Shown here in pieces: positions 61,618-64,000 of a stretch of DNA of 64,000 nucleotides. Positions within the stretch are counted from its first letter, which is position 1. Every line of letters starts with the position of its first letter. The notes below the pieces were generated by a model, which saw only the letters and a program-made list of their open reading frames with translations, ran no database searches and was not told where the DNA came from. A program made the translations under genes and the position numbers. This stretch comes from an uncultured Lachnospiraceae bacterium (lineage in GTDB: Bacteria; Bacillota; Clostridia; Lachnospirales; Lachnospiraceae): assembly GCA_910585005.1 (NCBI GenBank), contig CAJUCN010000003.1, positions 124,001-188,000 of the forward strand, in the 5' to 3' direction.

Positions 61618-63459
61618 ATGGAAGCAGAAAGATTCCTGATTATTAATCCACTGATATATGATAAAAAAGATAAGTATGTATGGATAAATGATACATTTCA
61701 AGAACATAGAGAGGCGCAAAGGCTCTTTGACTATCTGATGAAAAAGAATATATATATTAGAGGGTTTGCGACAGATGCGGAATCTTTAATTTCCTTAAAA
61801 ATGTATCACAAAAAAATTTATGATATAGAGACATTGAATAAAACACATTCTGCTGTTTTTTTTGATTCTTATTTTGGCTGTTCAGATATTGATCTTTCTG
61901 GCAAGGCACACAGAGCCAGAGTGATTAATTTGCATATGAAAGGCGAGAGTGTGGTTATTTGGGGAAGTGGGATAACGGGAGAGCGTGTATATAAAATATT
62001 AACGGATTACGGGATACCTGTAACATTTTTTGTGGATTCTGATAAGAGGTTAGAGGGTAAAAAGAAGTGCGGACTGCCTATATATATGCCGGATAAAATA
62101 GATATTCTCAAGGAGGATGTTATTGTTATTGAGGCTTTAGAAAAATGGAGAGAGTTAGATCGTACAATTTGTGAAAAGTATAAAAAAAGGTATTATTTTA
62201 GTTTAAATTCAGATGAGATTAGCAAGGAAGTTACATTTAATGACGGTGTAGGTGAGAAAAAATTATTTTGTTTAAAAAATTTTGCGCTTTTCAGTCATTT
62301 TGCGGGAAAGAAGGTATACATTTACGGTCTTGGTGGGGCGGAAAGAGAGTTTACAAAATATTTGGAATTATTGGATTTCAGTTTTGCAGGTTTTCTTATA
62401 GATGAGACAGATGATTTTGATGAAGAGTGTAAGGAATATCCAATTAAATATGTTGAAGAAATATTGAATGAAGAGGGCTGGTATATTTGGGCATATGATC
62501 GGGAAAGGGCTAAGAGACTGGATGAACTTGGTCTGAGTTATTTTAAGGATTACTTTGTGAAGGAGTATACTTGGGATATAACCAGAAAGAGAAAAAATAT
62601 ATTAGATATAAATTTAGGGCATAATTATTTGTCAGATAGTAAATATCCGGGCTTTGAGGTTTATGGTGAGGAGCGGAAGGAAAATTTTAAAATTGTAGTT
62701 CTGGGAAATTCGACAACAGATGGCGTGTCGCATCCGTTTAAATCATGGCCGCAATTGCTTTACGAACAGCTTGGAGGAAGAAGTATAACCGTCTATAATG
62801 GAGGTGTGTGGGGTTATACATCGGGGATAGAGCTGATAAAATTAATTAGAGATGTGCTATGGATGACACCCGACATGATTATTGTGTGCGATGGCATTAA
62901 TGATCTTAATAATAATGTTCAGTACCCTTTTAAGAACGTCTACTTAGATAAAGCATTTGAATATGCAAAGCTACATTTGAAAGAGAATGACAATAATTTT
63001 GACAGAAACGATATTCCGTTATGCAGAGGGATAGAATCACAGTATGACAGGTTTGAAAATTGGCTAACCAATATACAAACAATGTATGCAGTTGCAAAAG
63101 AAAGGAATATTTGTTTTTTCAGTTTTTGCCAACCGGTGCTTACCAGTAAAAAAGTAATGACTGTGCGGGAAAAGAATATGCTTCTTTCTATTAAGAGTAC
63201 TGCAATTTCACTCCAGATAAGAGAAGCGTTTAGAAACCGTATGGAGCAAATGTCATGTAAACCCCAATATATGTATGATTTGTCAAATATTTTTGATGAA
63301 GAAGATGATGTTTATATGGATATATGCCATGTATGGGAAAAAGGGAACAGGATTATTGCGGAAGAAATAAAAAAGGTGATTTTACCAGAATTGCCTGATT
63401 GGCTGCAAGAAGGAAAAGAATATTATCCGTTAGATGAAGGGAGAAAAAGAAATGGGTAA
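61618..63459 (+). CDS. SGNH hydrolase with two Rossmann-like domains, tandem copy 2
   Basis: This 613-residue paralogue of the preceding gene starts 14 bases after its stop. The N-terminal module (FLIINPLIYDKKDKYVW), both Rossmann-like units (VVIWGSGITGERVYKIL and KVYIYGLGGAEREFTKYL), and the SGNH domain are conserved in order. S365 lies in LGNSTTDGV, and D568-I-C-H571 is the block V pair. Its C-terminus extends about 20 residues beyond copy 1. Collinear similarity over the whole length marks a tandem duplication, while numerous substitutions show that it is not recent. Confidence 0.85.
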   Translation: MEAERFLIINPLIYDKKDKYVWINDTFQEHREAQRLFDYLMKKNIYIRGFATDAESLISLKMYHKKIYDIETLNKTHSAVFFDSYFGCSDIDLSGKAHRARVINLHMKGESVVIWGSGITGERVYKILTDYGIPVTFFVDSDKRLEGKKKCGLPIYMPDKIDILKEDVIVIEALEKWRELDRTICEKYKKRYYFSLNSDEISKEVTFNDGVGEKKLFCLKNFALFSHFAGKKVYIYGLGGAEREFTKYLELLDFSFAGFLIDETDDFDEECKEYPIKYVEEILNEEGWYIWAYDRERAKRLDELGLSYFKDYFVKEYTWDITRKRKNILDINLGHNYLSDSKYPGFEVYGEERKENFKIVVLGNSTTDGVSHPFKSWPQLLYEQLGGRSITVYNGGVWGYTSGIELIKLIRDVLWMTPDMIIVCDGINDLNNNVQYPFKNVYLDKAFEYAKLHLKENDNNFDRNDIPLCRGIESQYDRFENWLTNIQTMYAVAKERNICFFSFCQPVLTSKKVMTVREKNMLLSIKSTAISLQIREAFRNRMEQMSCKPQYMYDLSNIFDEEDDVYMDICHVWEKGNRIIAEEIKKVILPELPDWLQEGKEYYPLDEGRKRNG

Positions 63460-63811
63460 AAATGATAAAGAAAAAAATCTCTTACAGGAATGGGGAACAC
63501 AGAATAATGTAAAATATTGCTTTACTGACATTGATAAAGAGAGAAAGAGCTATTTTATTAGTAGAGAGGGGAATGAGACTCCTTATATTAGAGAGTATGG
63601 TTTTGAAACGCTGCCAGAACTAACAAAAGAATTAGATTCTCTGTGGGGGGGGGATTTAGGAGAAATAATGGCGCAGATTAAGAAAATTATTGGTATTGCC
63701 GTTTTGAAGAATAAACCCGGTAAAGTGATATTGAGTGAAGTTAAAGAGAGTAATCATGAAATAAAAAAGGAAACGGAAGATAGATTACCTGCTTTTATTT
63801 ATAATTTTTAA
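63452..63811 (+). CDS. Small unknown protein containing a G9 tract
   Basis: This is a 119-residue charged soluble protein with no recognised domain. It begins MGKNDKEKNLLQEWG at 63452, overlapping the preceding stop codon, after GGGAGAAAAAG. A run of nine G (63645-63653) encodes W65-G66-G67 in DSLWGGDLGE, very unlike the surrounding A/T-rich codons. One G more or fewer would bring a stop within a few codons. The protein may therefore be switched by slipped-strand mispairing. The function is unknown. Confidence 0.7.
   Translation: MGKNDKEKNLLQEWGTQNNVKYCFTDIDKERKSYFISREGNETPYIREYGFETLPELTKELDSLWGGDLGEIMAQIKKIIGIAVLKNKPGKVILSEVKESNHEIKKETEDRLPAFIYNF
63645..63653 (+). repeat. Homopolymeric G9 tract
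   Basis: Nine consecutive G residues lie in the coding sequence of the small gene at 63452-63811, in a region otherwise poor in G+C. Such tracts are classic contingency loci in surface-structure gene sets of other bacteria. Variation here has not been observed from a single sequence. Confidence 0.95.
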
Positions 63812-63856
63812 GGTAATATTTTTCAGTAAAAAATTAGCATAATAGGAAGAATGAAA

Positions 63857-64000
63857 ATGGCTGGTACACAAGCACAAGAATTATTGGTTATAAATCCTTT
63901 ATTATATAGTGCAGAAGAGAAATATATTTGGATTGATGAGTCAATTGATGAACGTAGAAATGCACAATGTTTATTCGATTATTTGTTGAAAAGGAAAATT
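63857..64000 (+). CDS. SGNH/Rossmann paralogue, tandem copy 3 (cut by window end)
   Basis: An open frame from the ATG at 63857, behind AATAGGAAG, continues past the last base. The 48 visible residues (MAGTQAQELLVINPLLY, then EKYIWIDESIDERRNAQCLF and DYLLKRKI) closely match the first 50 residues of copies 1 and 2. It is therefore probably a third member of the tandem family. Whether the Rossmann and SGNH domains follow cannot be seen. Confidence 0.8.
   Translation, partial: MAGTQAQELLVINPLLYSAEEKYIWIDESIDERRNAQCLFDYLLKRKI

Noticed and set aside
1..64000. CRISPR array, prophage, transposon or tRNA attachment site
   Set aside because: No regularly spaced repeats, integrase, transposase or tRNA cloverleaf was recognised on either strand by eye.

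Overview
The window looks like a chromosomal segment of a motile, anaerobic Firmicute of class Clostridia, most likely a Lachnospiraceae member. This rests on gene content: an oxygen-sensitive radical-SAM sulfatase-maturating enzyme, a CIRCE-controlled Hsp20, a SleB-type hydrolase, ThrE-type exporter halves, a LysRS with an HD tail, a lineage-type small protein next to argF, strong AGGAGG ribosome binding sites and sigma-A promoters. The genus cannot be named from sequence alone. No rRNA, tRNA, CRISPR array, insertion sequence or integrase was recognised.

Layout. (1) 1-5440: carbohydrate ABC importer (binding protein cut by the window edge, two permeases), a GH172/DUF2961 glycosidase and a Gfo/Idh/MocA oxidoreductase, closed by a terminator. 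(2) 5556-10215: radical-SAM anSME, a two-part chromate-type transporter, a divergent LysR regulator and a Cys-type sulfatase. Regions 1 and 2 together read as a glycan-foraging block. (3) 10369-13142: ABC exporter with a LytTR regulator and a DUF3021 membrane partner. (4) 13263-29026: housekeeping genes: dnaE, pfkA, a SpoU methyltransferase, proC, a SleB-type wall hydrolase, NfeD/slipin, argF, dusB, greA and lysS fused to an HD domain. (5) 29110-29964: esterase. (6) 30146-35628: an AT-rich type III restriction-modification locus with an extra 180-residue first gene. (7) 35641-41104: ThrE-like exporter halves, CIRCE/hsp20, a double GNAT protein and recD2.

(8) 41223-64000 is the most unusual part. 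A flagellin gene with a sigma-28-type promoter is followed, after a 394-bp non-coding leader with two terminator-like hairpins, by at least 15 co-directional AT-rich genes running to the window end. They encode LicD, a TagD-type cytidylyltransferase, a PdxA homologue, a PP-loop ATPase, UDP-xylose synthase, a GDPD-like protein, a cytidylyltransferase/Gfo-Idh fusion, a CDP-glycerol-transferase-like protein with a propeller-like tail, two GT4 glycosyltransferases, a DUF616 glycosyltransferase, a DUF1796 protein, a carbamoyltransferase, and tandem SGNH-hydrolase paralogues. The third of these paralogues is cut by the window edge.

A small Rossmann-like domain recurs in at least seven of these proteins, and a G9 tract interrupts one small gene. 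I infer a flagellin-glycan or surface-glycan pathway built on CDP-activated substituents with carbamoyl and acyl decorations, possibly phase variable. The island as a whole is the best candidate for an undescribed system here; individual enzyme families are known but their combination and substrate are not evident.
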